Positions 50,624 through 58,696 of a DNA stretch of 64,000 bases are shown piece after piece. This DNA is from Mesorhizobium atlanticum. GTDB lineage: Bacteria > Pseudomonadota > Alphaproteobacteria > Rhizobiales > Rhizobiaceae. The stretch lies in assembly GCF_003289965.1 (NCBI RefSeq), contig NZ_QMBQ01000001.1:62001-126000 (forward strand). Direction: 5' to 3'. A model generated the notes under the pieces. The model was not told the origin of the DNA, made no database searches, and was given only the letters and a program-made list of their open reading frames with translations. The translations under genes and the position numbers were made by a program. The stretch's first letter is position 1. The number at the start of each line of letters is the position of its first letter.

Positions 50624-50896
50624 TCAGTCCTTCGGCGCGTTGCTGTAGAGCGCCACGCCGATGCGGTCGTTGCGCCGCCACCGCACCAAGGCGCGATAGG
50701 TCGTATCGTCGGCTGGGACCTCGAGCAGGAAGCGTTCCGGGATCCCCGTATCGGCGGCGACGCGCAATTCTGCGCCCTGCTCGTGCTGGTTCCTGACCGA
50801 GCAGCCGATCCTGACGGCACCGGCAATGATCGTGGCTTCCTTCAGCACGAACTGGCGCGCATGAAGACGGCGCTCGGTCTCGGGATAACTGGCCAT
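50624..50896 (-). CDS. PilZ domain protein
   Basis: 90 residues with GGAG before the ATG. ERRLHARQFVLKEATI holds the RxxxR-type segment in the reduced form RRLHAR, and the (D/N)xSxxG motif is seen only as QHEQGAELRV, so c-di-GMP binding is uncertain. WRRNDRIGVAL at the end is typical. Single gene. Confidence 0.75.
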   Translation of the reverse strand: MASYPETERRLHARQFVLKEATIIAGAVRIGCSVRNQHEQGAELRVAADTGIPERFLLEVPADDTTYRALVRWRRNDRIGVALYSNAPKD

Positions 50897-51055
50897 GTCC
50901 GACGGCTCCTAAGGCAAGGCTCTCCTCGCCACGGGCGGCACCATAGCAGAAAGGCGTTTCCGTTCCGTTAGCGATCAATGAAACGGCGAGCCTTGATATA
51001 GGTGCGGACTGTTGTCGAAGCTTGACGGGATCCGCGTATGGGAAGAACCGACAGT

Positions 51056-51625
51056 TCAGCCGATGGCAACCCCGCTCGCATGCAGCACCCAGCGGCGGCC
51101 GTCGCTGCGGAACTCGGTGAGCGACAGCGGCTCGATGTCGATCTTCCAGACCGAGGAGAGCGGCGCCCCCAGCACATGCACGATGGCGGCGCGGATCGGC
51201 ACGGCATGGGTGAGCGCGATGGTGTGGCCGCCCTCGCCGGCCAGCCGCGCCATCAGCGCAGCGCCGCGCTCGGCGACGACGGCAAGCGATTCGCCGCCAT
51301 GGGGTGCCGCGTCCGGATCGGCAAACCAGGCCGCCATGCCTTCCGGGTCCTCAGCCTGTACCTCCTCGAAGCTTTTCCCAGCCCAACGGCCAAAATCCTG
51401 CTCGGCAAGCAGCGGCTCGACCGTCGCTTCCAGGCAGAGCGCCTCGGCCGTCCCGCGCGCGGCAAGCGCCGGACTTGTCCAGACGCGGTCGGCCCGGCGC
51501 AGCGACGAAGCGATCGCGCCGGCGCGGTCGAAGGCGCTCGGCTCCGGCGCCTCGTCGATCGGGAAGCGGCCCTTGCGCGTGGCCTGCGTCGCGCCGCTTG
51601 CGATCATCGTCAGGCGGGCGAACAT
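51056..51625 (-). CDS. Histidine-phosphatase-fold protein lacking the RHG motif
   Basis: 189 residues from MFARLTMIASGATQ with AAGGAG upstream. The fold is indicated by VWTSPALAARGTAEAL, FGRWAGKSFEEVQAEDPEGM and IALTHAVPIRAAIVHVLG (the second active-site His is present). The N-terminal RHG, which holds the phosphorylated His, reads ASGAT, so catalysis by the usual route is unlikely. It is divergent from the riboswitch-controlled cbtBA genes; relatives of cobalamin phosphatases are often placed so. Role unknown. Confidence 0.8.
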   Translation of the reverse strand: MFARLTMIASGATQATRKGRFPIDEAPEPSAFDRAGAIASSLRRADRVWTSPALAARGTAEALCLEATVEPLLAEQDFGRWAGKSFEEVQAEDPEGMAAWFADPDAAPHGGESLAVVAERGAALMARLAGEGGHTIALTHAVPIRAAIVHVLGAPLSSVWKIDIEPLSLTEFRSDGRRWVLHASGVAIG

Positions 51626-51714
51626 CCCAAAACTCCTTGGTCCAGTGAAATTTCGGCCGCGCGAAGCCGCGTTGGCCATTACATGTCGTTGACAGGCGAA
51701 CGAAGTGCTGACAA

Positions 51715-51830
51715 GTGTTTTAGCGCTATACGGGATTGGAAGCCGGTGCGAGTCCGGCACGGTCGCGCCACTGTGATCGGCACCAGCCGAAAGTCAGGCC
51801 TTATTCCGCAGCATAGTTGGATCAACGGGA
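51715..51830 (+). ncRNA. Cobalamin riboswitch
   Basis: GCCGGTGCGAGTCCGGCACG followed by GTCGCGCCACTGTGA at 51742-51775 and the B12 box AGCCGAAAGTCAGG at 51785-51798 are the conserved core of the adenosylcobalamin riboswitch. It lies in the leader of cbtB, whose ATG is at 51855, and should shut off cobalt uptake when cobalamin is plentiful. Confidence 0.92.
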
Positions 51831-51854
51831 CGCAGCATCCCACAGGAGGTCAAA

Positions 51855-52064
51855 ATGTCCGACACCACCTTCGCCCCGACCTACGGCCCGGTTGCGATTC
51901 CCGTCCGCGAGCTCCTGCCCTGGGCCATCTTCGCCGGCCTGATGCTGATGCTGGCGATCTATTTCGTCGGCGCGGAAGAAGGCGCGACGTCGCTGATCCG
52001 TGGCACGGCGGTGCACGAGTTCGTGCATGACGGCCGCCACCTGCTCGGCTTCCCCTGCCACTAG
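51855..52064 (+). CDS. cbtB: Cobalt transporter small subunit CbtB
   Basis: 69 residues with AGGAGGTC before the ATG. One membrane helix (ELLPWAIFAGLMLMLAIYFV) and a C-terminal metal-binding tail VHEFVHDGRHLLGFPCH, the hallmark of CbtB. With CbtA it forms a predicted cobalt transporter controlled by B12. The riboswitch is immediately upstream. A tandem repeat starts 2 bp after the stop and separates it from cbtA. Confidence 0.93.
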   Translation: MSDTTFAPTYGPVAIPVRELLPWAIFAGLMLMLAIYFVGAEEGATSLIRGTAVHEFVHDGRHLLGFPCH

Positions 52065-52066
52065 GA

Positions 52067-52244
52067 CCGGTTCGGCGAAGGCTGAACCGTCCTGGGTTTT
52101 GGTCTTACGCAATTGCGGACGGAAAACCGTTGCACACTTTTCCTGGAATTGCTCTGGAGCGGTTCGGCGTCGCTGAGCCGTTCTGAGTTGGTCTAGCGCA
52201 AATCCGGACGGAAAAACGCTTCGATTTTTCCGGGAATTGCTTGA
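52067..52244. repeat. Tandem pair of about 85-bp GCAATTCCGGACGGAA elements (copies 3 and 4)
   Basis: Unit 1 (52067-52154) and unit 2 (52156-52244) share the order CGGTTCGGCG, GGTCT, CGCAA.T.CGGACGGAAAA and TTTTCC.GGAATTGCT. They lie between cbtB and cbtA and separate a translationally coupled pair in other genomes by nearly 200 bp. They could form two hairpins inside the mRNA. Confidence 0.75.
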
Positions 52245-52256
52245 AGGAACTCTGAC

Positions 52257-52997
52257 ATGGTCGGGAAACTTTTGCTCCGCGGCATGCTTGTCGGGCTGGT
52301 CGCGGGGGTTCTCGCGTTCGCCTTCGCCCGCGTCTATGGCGAGCCGCCGGTCGACAAGGCGATCGCCTTCGAGGAACAGCAGGCCCAGGCGGCCGGCGAG
52401 GCGCCGGAACCCGAGATGGTCAGCCGCGCCACGCAGGCGGGCATCGGTCTCGCAACCGGCTTGCTGGTCTATGGCGCTGCCCTTGGCGGGCTGTTCTCGC
52501 TGGTCTTTGCCTATGCCTATGGCCGCGTGGGCTCGCTCGGTCCGCGCGGCACCTCGGCGCTGCTGGCGCTGCTCGGCTTCCTTGCCGTGATCGTGGTTCC
52601 GAGCCTCAAATATCCGGCGAACCCGCCCGCGGTCGGCAACCCCGAAACCATCGCCTACCGCACCGAATTGTTCTTCATCATGATCGTGGTCTCGATCGCG
52701 GCGATGGTGGCGGCGGTCGGCCTGGCGCAGCGGCTGTGGACCCGGCTTGGCGCCTGGAACGCCTCGATCGTGGCTGGGCTCGCCTTCCTCGTCGTCTTCG
52801 CGCTGGTGAAGGCGGCCCTGCCCGACATCAACGAAGTGCCGGAAAACTTCTCGGCGACGGTGCTGTGGCAGTTCCGCGTCGCCTCGCTGGGCATCCAGCT
52901 GGTGCTGTGGGCCGTCGTCGGGCTCGGCTTCGGCGGGGTTGCCGAGCGCGTGGTCGCGGTGCGCGACCGGCGCGGCCCAACCCGCCGCTACGCCTGA
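52257..52997 (+). CDS. cbtA: Cobalt transporter subunit CbtA
   Basis: 246 residues with five to six membrane helices (MLVGLVAGVLAFAFARVYGE, QAGIGLATGLLVYGAALGGL, FLAVIVVPSLKYPANPPAVG, FRVASLGIQLVLWAVVGLGF). The EPPVDKAIAFEEQ and LKYPANPPAVGNPETIAYRT motifs are characteristic of CbtA. It is the membrane component of predicted cobalt uptake with CbtB. A hypothetical exported protein follows 5 bp later. Confidence 0.92.
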   Translation: MVGKLLLRGMLVGLVAGVLAFAFARVYGEPPVDKAIAFEEQQAQAAGEAPEPEMVSRATQAGIGLATGLLVYGAALGGLFSLVFAYAYGRVGSLGPRGTSALLALLGFLAVIVVPSLKYPANPPAVGNPETIAYRTELFFIMIVVSIAAMVAAVGLAQRLWTRLGAWNASIVAGLAFLVVFALVKAALPDINEVPENFSATVLWQFRVASLGIQLVLWAVVGLGFGGVAERVVAVRDRRGPTRRYA

Positions 52998-53002
52998 AAC
53001 CT

Positions 53003-53629
53003 ATGCGCTGGCCGCCACGGTTCCTCGCCCTGGCGGCCAATTTCTTCGCGGCGACCGCCCTGCTGGTCATGCTGGCGGCATCGGCGCAAGCGCATAGCGG
53101 ATCCTCCGCCCCGCCTCCCCCCGGCATCCATATTCCCAGCCTGACCCACGGCCAGATGGCGGTGATCGCGCGCCATCGCGGCGACATCCTCGACCTTGCC
53201 CAGCGCCAGACCGTGACCGATCCGACCTTTCGGCGGCTCTACAACCACGGCAATTTGCAATTCACCTACTGCCTGTGGGGCCTGATGCCGGGCAGCCTCG
53301 GCGACGAGGCCAGCCCGTTCAACGAATGCAGCCACGCCTATCTCGCCACCGCCAAGGCGCTGCTCGCCTATATGGCGACGATGCCGGCGGCCGAGGGTGA
53401 AGCCAAGGCGCTGATCTCCGACATCGACGCCGACATGGTGCGCAGCGGCGCGTCCTGGATCCTGTGCCAGTACAGCGGCGAGGCCTTCAGCACCGGCGCG
53501 GTGATCGAGCCCAGATGGCGGGACATGGTCTTCCACGCGCCGAGCCTCGCGGTGCTGCTGGTCACGATTGCGGCGCTCGCCGCCGCAAGTCGGGCGATCT
53601 TCGGCGCGAAACGGGTACGCGCTGTTTAA
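53003..53629 (+). CDS. Exported hypothetical protein coupled to cbtA
   Basis: 208 residues from MRWPPRFLALAANFFAATAL. A signal peptide ends at QAHSG; a C-terminal membrane helix (LAVLLVTIAALAAASRAIF) anchors the periplasmic domain. The domain has conserved-looking YNHGNLQFTYCLWGLMPG, NECSHAYL and SWILCQYSGEAF, with paired cysteines and histidines. It starts 5 bp after cbtA, so it is likely under the same riboswitch. A link to cobalt or metallophore handling is inferred only from position. Not recognised. Confidence 0.65.
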   Translation: MRWPPRFLALAANFFAATALLVMLAASAQAHSGSSAPPPPGIHIPSLTHGQMAVIARHRGDILDLAQRQTVTDPTFRRLYNHGNLQFTYCLWGLMPGSLGDEASPFNECSHAYLATAKALLAYMATMPAAEGEAKALISDIDADMVRSGASWILCQYSGEAFSTGAVIEPRWRDMVFHAPSLAVLLVTIAALAAASRAIFGAKRVRAV

Positions 53630-53704
53630 CCGACGCGGGCCGGCTAGATACCAGGCGAAGTAACGCTGCTCGTTGCGTTGCGCAGATCGCGACAGGCGCC
53701 GCGA

Positions 53705-54337
53705 CTACTTCGGGCGCACCCCATAGGCGGCAAGGAACGCTTCGACCGAGGCATCGGCATGGCGCTCAAGGTCGGCTTTCAAGCGCGGGTTGCTTCCGGT
53801 GAACATTGCTTCGTTCATCGGAATCCAAAGCAGCATTCCAAAGAAATGGCTGGCCGCCAAGCGGGGGTCGCCGGTCTGCAACAAGCCTCGGCTGGTGAGC
53901 TTTTGAAAGCACTCCGCCACAGAGGCAAGCATGCGCTCAAAGCCTTTGTCGTACCAACTGCGGCCAAGCTGCGGCATCCGATCGGCATTGGCGATAATCA
54001 GCCGCCGGAGCTTCAGCAACTCGTCGTTCATCAGCGTCGTGGTCAATCGCCGGGCAAGCTGCTGTAGGCCGCCCTCCAGGAATTTTGCCTCGGAAAGCAG
54101 TATCGTAACGGACTCGACAACGTCGTTGACCTGAGAAGCGGTGGACTCCACGACTTCGGTGAAGAGCGTCTCCTTGTCCGTGAAATGCTTGTAGACAGTC
54201 TGCTTGGAAGCGCTCGCCCTGGTGGCGATCTCCTCCATGCTGGTCCCGTCATAGCCCTTGGCGATGAACGCAGCGGTCGCCGCCTCGATGATCTCACGGT
54301 CCTTGCGGGCCGATCTGGTCTCAACAGCAATTTTCAT
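53705..54337 (-). CDS. TetR/AcrR family repressor
   Basis: 210 residues. N-terminal HTH: DREIIEAATAAFIAKGYDGT, SMEEIATRASASKQTVYKHF. The ligand-binding domain is the TetR_C_7-like type (LRRLIIANADRMPQLGRSWY, FFGMLLWIPMNEAMF). It is divergent from a small VOC gene, with a perfect palindrome between them. It should repress both genes. Inducer unknown. Confidence 0.93.
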   Translation of the reverse strand: MKIAVETRSARKDREIIEAATAAFIAKGYDGTSMEEIATRASASKQTVYKHFTDKETLFTEVVESTASQVNDVVESVTILLSEAKFLEGGLQQLARRLTTTLMNDELLKLRRLIIANADRMPQLGRSWYDKGFERMLASVAECFQKLTSRGLLQTGDPRLAASHFFGMLLWIPMNEAMFTGSNPRLKADLERHADASVEAFLAAYGVRPK

Positions 54338-54393
54338 GACGCCTCACGATCAGTACTAGACGGTACCGTTCCCTCATGCTAGCCATCTCGACA

Positions 54394-54412
54394 GTACTAG
54401 ACTGACTAGTAC
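54394..54412. promoter_or_regulatory. TetR operator candidate (GTACTAG-N5-CTAGTAC)
   Basis: A perfect 7-bp inverted repeat 28 bp before the VOC start, with a GTACTAG half at about 54352 nearer the TetR gene. Typical size and place for a TetR binding site. Confidence 0.7.
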
Positions 54413-54439
54413 CCGTCAATGAAACGGAGGCTCAAACCG

Positions 54440-54844
54440 ATGGCCCAGATGCTTTTCCTCAATCTGCCAGTGCGCGATCTGCAGGCAGCGACCAAGTTTT
54501 ACCTCGCGATCGGCGGCACGCTCAACCCGCAGTTCTCGAGCGACCAGGCCAGCTCGATCATGTTCTCCGAATCGATCGGGGTGATGTTGCTGACGCACCA
54601 GCACTACAGCCAGTTCACGGCCCGGCCGATCGGCGACGCCAAGCGCGAGAGCCAGATGCTGATTGCGCTGACCGTCGACAGCAAGGACGCGGTCAATGCG
54701 GTCATCGAGAAAGGCGTTGCGGCAGGCGGCCGCGCCGATCCCAACCCGGTGCAGGATCTCGGTTTCATGTTCAACCGCCACATCGAAGACCCGGACGGCA
54801 ATGTCTGGGAGTTCCTGTGGATGAACCCCGCTGCCATGCAATAA
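54440..54844 (+). CDS. VOC superfamily protein (glyoxalase/bleomycin-resistance fold)
   Basis: 134 residues from MAQMLFLNLPVRDLQAATKF, preferred over the ATG at 54419 because GGAGGCTC lies just before it. FYLAIGGTLNPQFSSDQASS, MLLTHQHYSQFTARPIGDAK, and HIEDPDGNVWEFLWM are standard for this family. Metal ligands are not all clear. Divergent from the TetR gene, which probably represses it. Confidence 0.88.
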   Translation: MAQMLFLNLPVRDLQAATKFYLAIGGTLNPQFSSDQASSIMFSESIGVMLLTHQHYSQFTARPIGDAKRESQMLIALTVDSKDAVNAVIEKGVAAGGRADPNPVQDLGFMFNRHIEDPDGNVWEFLWMNPAAMQ

Positions 54845-55075
54845 ACCCGTCCGTGCCACCCGAATGCCGGAACGACGCCTGGGAAACGACGGGCATCCAT
54901 CCCGTCGCTCTCGTGCGCGGACAACGCCTGCGTCGTTCCGGCCAAAGTTTGATATCTCGGTGTCCCGCACCACACCTGCGGCGCGCCGTCGCCGGTGCGG
55001 CTAGCGCATTGCGGCGCGCTGGCGTAAGCATCGGCGCCTCTCCAATCCCGGACGGAACCCCCGCAGCCGCCAGCC

Positions 55076-56023
55076 ATGTTCGTCTCCGAAAGCCTCGCCG
55101 TCACCGCAGCCTTGTGCAGCGCGCTGAGCTCCATGTTCCTCAGCGAGCTGAAGGGGCGCGTTCCCCTGCTCCAGCTTGCCCGCTGGCAGATGCTGGCGAC
55201 CTTCGTGATGACCGGCTCGGTGTCGCTGGCGATCGGCGGCTGGCACACGATCGGCGCGAGGGAGTTCTGGCTGCTCGCCGGGTCGAGCTTCGCCGGCATC
55301 AGCATCGCCAGCACGACCTATTTCGCCACCATCTATTCGGTCGGCCCGCGCATCACGGCGCTGCTCTTCTCGCTCACCTCGCCATTCGCGCTGGCGCTCG
55401 GCTATCTGGTGCTCGGCGAAACCATCAGCCGGTGGCAGGCGCTGGGCGTGGCGCTGGTGCTTGCGGGCATCGTGCTTGCCATCGGCATGCCGCGGCGCTT
55501 CCTCAAGCGCGGCGACCTTGCGCCGGCGATGCCGGTCGTCACCCCTTCCACCGTGCCGGTCAGCACCGTGCCGGGTCCGCCGCTCACCGGCCGCCTGGGA
55601 CCGGGCATCGTGCTCGGCGTCACCACGGCGCTCGGCCAGGCCACCGGCACCCTTCTGGCGCGACCGGCCATGGCGGCCGGCGTCGAGCCGTTCACGGCCA
55701 TGGCGCTGCGCTCGGGCCTCGCTGTCATCCTGTTCATCGCGCTCACGGCAACGCCGTTCGGCAAGGGCAAAAGGGAGGCCGTCCAGTTCGGCACGGTCGG
55801 GCTCGCGGTGCTGTCCGCCTTCGTCGGCACCTCGCTCGGCATGTCCTGCCTGATGGCGGCGCTGCGAAACGGCAATGTCGGCATCATCTCGACGCTGTCC
55901 TCGATGACACCGGTCATCATCCTGCCGATGGTGTGGCTGCGCAGCAGCCAAAGGCCGACCGCAGCCGCCTGGGCCGGCGCGCTTCTCGCCATCGCCGGCA
56001 CGGCGCTGATCAGCATCAGGTGA
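55076..56023 (+). CDS. EamA/DMT superfamily permease
   Basis: 315 residues, ten membrane helices in two EamA halves (FVSESLAVTAALCSALSSMF, SLTSPFALALGYLVLGETIS; then GLAVLSAFVGTSLGMSCLMA, LSSMTPVIILPMVWLRSSQR). Family members export amino acids, nucleotides or drugs. Cargo unknown. Single gene; 54845-55075 has no gene. Confidence 0.88.
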   Translation: MFVSESLAVTAALCSALSSMFLSELKGRVPLLQLARWQMLATFVMTGSVSLAIGGWHTIGAREFWLLAGSSFAGISIASTTYFATIYSVGPRITALLFSLTSPFALALGYLVLGETISRWQALGVALVLAGIVLAIGMPRRFLKRGDLAPAMPVVTPSTVPVSTVPGPPLTGRLGPGIVLGVTTALGQATGTLLARPAMAAGVEPFTAMALRSGLAVILFIALTATPFGKGKREAVQFGTVGLAVLSAFVGTSLGMSCLMAALRNGNVGIISTLSSMTPVIILPMVWLRSSQRPTAAAWAGALLAIAGTALISIR

Positions 56024-56076
56024 GCTGAGCCGTCATAATCAGGCAGACTCCGCGCCGGCGCTCGAAGAGCGCCGCC

Positions 56077-57420
56077 TCATCCATGCGCGTGCTCGTGGTG
56101 GTGGCCTTCCGGCTCGGCCATGACGAAGGGGAGGTCCTCGCTGTCCTGACCGGCCGCCAGATGCAGCCTGGCGCTGAACTCATGCGGCTCGGCCGGAGCG
56201 ACAAGGCTTTGCAGATAGTGATGGTCGCCGCCGACCGGCGACAGCGGCAGGCTTTCGACGGCCCCGCCGGCGCGTTCGATGGCGACGTTCGCTTGCAAGC
56301 CCTCGGCATGGCGCGAGAGGCGCAGCCGCATGCGCTCGCCCTGCGGCGTGTCGACGATCTCGAGCAGCCCGCTGGCCAGCTTGCCCGACACCAGGAACGG
56401 GTCAGGCGCGTGGTGGTGGCCACCCTCGGCATTGGGCGCGGCAAAGCGCACCGTGGCGACGTCGAGCGCGGGAATGTGCGCGAAGAGCTCGGCCTTGAGC
56501 GAAGCGGCGATGTTGTTGGCGGCGGCAAGCAGCAGCCCGTCATTGACCGCGATCTCCACATCGATATGCAGCTTGTGGCCGAGCCAGCGGGCCTTCGCGT
56601 CGACCACCCTGTCGATCCCGGCGACATGTGCGGCGGCGTGATGAACTTCGTCGACCAGCCCCGGCTCGACACCGTCGAGCATGCGCGTCAGCACGGAGCG
56701 CGCCGACTGCCAGACGATGCCGAAGATGGCGACGGTGATGATGAGGCCGATGATCGGGTCGGCGAGCGGATAGCCAAGCCGGACGCCGACCGCGCCGGCA
56801 ACGACGGCAAGGCTGGTGAGCCCGTCGGTACGCGCGTGATAGCCGTCGGCGATCAGGGCCGCGCTGTTGATCTGACGGCCGACGCGGATGCGGAAGACGG
56901 CCACCGCCTCATTGCCGAGGAAGCCGATGATGCCGGCAGCGGCCAGCCAGCCCAGGAACCGCACCGGCTGCGGATTGAGCAGGCGATCGATCGCTTCGTA
57001 ACCGGCAACCAGCGCGCTCGCCAGGATGATCTGCACGATGGCGATCCCGGCAAGATCCTCGACGCGACCGAGGCCGTAGGTGAAGGTTCGGGTCGGCCTG
57101 CGTCGCGCCAGCACGAAGGCGATCCAGAGCGGAATGGCGGTCGTCGCGTCGGCGATGTTGTGGATGGTGTCGGCAAGCAGCGCCACGCTGCCCGAAAAGA
57201 TGACGACGGCGAGCTGCAGCGCGGCCGTTATCGCCAGGATGACGAACGACCATTTGATCGCCCAGATGCCGCGCTCCGTCGTGGCGATCGTTGCGTCGAT
57301 CACGCCATGCGTGTGCCCATGCGGGCCGTGATGGTCATGCCCCTGCCCGCCATGATCGTGTCCGCCGTGGTCATGCCCGTACGCGCCGAAGCCGAACCAG
57401 TCGAGAACCTTCGTCAACAT
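56077..57420 (-). CDS. dmeF: Cation diffusion facilitator, DmeF-like (Ni/Co efflux)
   Basis: 447 residues from MLTKVLDWFGFGAYG. A His-rich N-terminal loop (residues about 15-40, HDHGGHDHGG and so on) is followed by six helices with the metal sites LLADTIHNIADAT and IADGYHARTDGL. The cytoplasmic domain is long and a second His-rich tail (GHHHEHAHG) ends the protein. DmeF proteins export Ni and Co in rhizobia. The upstream regulator gene lies 8 bp away. Confidence 0.9.
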   Translation of the reverse strand: MLTKVLDWFGFGAYGHDHGGHDHGGQGHDHHGPHGHTHGVIDATIATTERGIWAIKWSFVILAITAALQLAVVIFSGSVALLADTIHNIADATTAIPLWIAFVLARRRPTRTFTYGLGRVEDLAGIAIVQIILASALVAGYEAIDRLLNPQPVRFLGWLAAAGIIGFLGNEAVAVFRIRVGRQINSAALIADGYHARTDGLTSLAVVAGAVGVRLGYPLADPIIGLIITVAIFGIVWQSARSVLTRMLDGVEPGLVDEVHHAAAHVAGIDRVVDAKARWLGHKLHIDVEIAVNDGLLLAAANNIAASLKAELFAHIPALDVATVRFAAPNAEGGHHHAPDPFLVSGKLASGLLEIVDTPQGERMRLRLSRHAEGLQANVAIERAGGAVESLPLSPVGGDHHYLQSLVAPAEPHEFSARLHLAAGQDSEDLPFVMAEPEGHHHEHAHG

Positions 57421-57428
57421 GGGCCGCC

Positions 57429-57686
57429 TCACAGATATTTGGTGAGCTGCTTCAGCTCTTTCAGTGTGTCCCGGGTCGGCTCGCCCCCCTCGACAAGGCA
57501 ATGCTCCATATGATCGTGGATCAGCTCGCGCTTGGCGTTGCCGACGGCGCTTTCGACGGCATGGAGCTGTTGCGCGAGGTCAAGGCAGGAACGGCCCTGC
57601 TCGAACATGGTGAGCACAGCGGCGAGATGGCCGTGCGCGCGCTTGAGCCGGGCGATGATGTCGGGATGGGAGCTGTGCATCGTCAT
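57429..57686 (-). CDS. dmeR: CsoR/RcnR family metal repressor, DmeR-like
   Basis: 85 residues. HPDIIARLKRAHGHLAAVLT and CLDLAQQLHAVESAVGNAKR are family-typical. Metal residues are Cys34, His59 and Cys63, with His4 and His7 in the N-terminus. RcnR uses His3, Cys35, His60 and His64, so the last ligand here is Cys, as in CsoR and InrS. It should bind the G-tract dyad just upstream and release it when metal binds. The dmeF partner suggests Ni/Co. Confidence 0.88.
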   Translation of the reverse strand: MTMHSSHPDIIARLKRAHGHLAAVLTMFEQGRSCLDLAQQLHAVESAVGNAKRELIHDHMEHCLVEGGEPTRDTLKELKQLTKYL

Positions 57687-57692
57687 GTCCCG

Positions 57693-57714
57693 ATCCTATC
57701 CCCCAGGGTAGGAT
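57693..57714. promoter_or_regulatory. Candidate DmeR/RcnR operator
   Basis: ATCCTATC, CCCCAGG, then GGTAGGAT: 7 of 8 bases pair across a C/G-tract centre, the shape seen for RcnR/CsoR-type sites. It lies 7 bp upstream of the dmeR ATG, where it could also cover the start of transcription. Confidence 0.65.
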
Positions 57715-57797
57715 GCGGCAACCAAGGAAAGGACTACGTCGCACCGAGTGAGCGGGTCCGCCGATCCCCAACTTCGACGATGATATCGGTCGGCCGA

Positions 57798-58622
57798 TCA
57801 GGCCGACTTGCGGGCAGGCTTGGCTTTTGAGGGCGCCTTGATGCCTTCCTTGGCGAGGCTCTTCCTCAGCACCGAGGCGAGGTCGACGACATTTTCCCTT
57901 GGCGGCGGCGCGGCCTTGGGCGGTTTCTTACCCTTGCGCTTGGCATCGATCATCGCGATCAGCGCATCCTCATAGGTGTCCTCGAATTTCGAAGGATCGA
58001 ACTTCGTCACCTTCTTGTCGATCAAAAGCTCGGCAATCTCGAGCAGGTCCTTGTCGTATTTCGGTGACGTAAGGTCTTCGAAGACGCTCTTTTCCGAGAC
58101 CATCTCGTTGCGGGTGCGCAGTTCGGTGAGCAGCATGCCCTTGCCGAAAGGCTGGATGACAACCTCGCGGCCGCGCTGATAGAGCACCACGCAGGATCTT
58201 GCCGCGACGCGCTTCTTCTTCATCGCCTCGCGCAACACGCTGAAGGCCTCGAGCGCGGCGCCATCGGCGGGGATGAGGTAATAGGGCTTTTCCAGATAGC
58301 GGGTGTCGATGTCGTCAAGGGCGACGAACTCGTCAACCTCCAGTGTATGCGCCGAGGTGAGTTTCAGCTTCTTGATCTCATCCGGCTCGATCTCGATGAA
58401 ATCGTCCTTCTCCAGTTCGAAGCCCTTGGTCTGGTCCTGGGCCTCGACGACATCGCCGGTCTGCTCGTCGACATAGGCGCTTTTCACCGGCAAGCCGTCC
58501 TTACGGTTCAGGATCTTGAAATGAACTTTTCCGGTTTCGCTGGTCGCGCCGACCAGCTTCACGCCGCACGAGACCGACCCGACCTTCAGAAAACCCTTCC
58601 AAACCGCGCGCGGCGCAACCAT
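57798..58622 (-). CDS. ku: Ku protein (non-homologous end joining)
   Basis: 274 residues. AVWKGFLKVGSVSCGVKLVG, FKILNRKDGLPVKSAYVDE and LDDIDTRYLEKPYYLIPADG match bacterial Ku, as does the LLTELRTRNEMVS bridge region. The C-terminus is lysine-rich, as in many rhizobial Ku paralogues. It binds DNA ends and recruits ligase D. No ligD is nearby, and rhizobia often carry several ku genes. Confidence 0.94.
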   Translation of the reverse strand: MVAPRAVWKGFLKVGSVSCGVKLVGATSETGKVHFKILNRKDGLPVKSAYVDEQTGDVVEAQDQTKGFELEKDDFIEIEPDEIKKLKLTSAHTLEVDEFVALDDIDTRYLEKPYYLIPADGAALEAFSVLREAMKKKRVAARSCVVLYQRGREVVIQPFGKGMLLTELRTRNEMVSEKSVFEDLTSPKYDKDLLEIAELLIDKKVTKFDPSKFEDTYEDALIAMIDAKRKGKKPPKAAPPPRENVVDLASVLRKSLAKEGIKAPSKAKPARKSA

Positions 58623-58696
58623 GTGCCATTCCCGTTGTCGTTGCGATCAACAGGAACATCTGGGGCCCCGCGTGGTTCCGCGCGGGCCAAGTGCCA

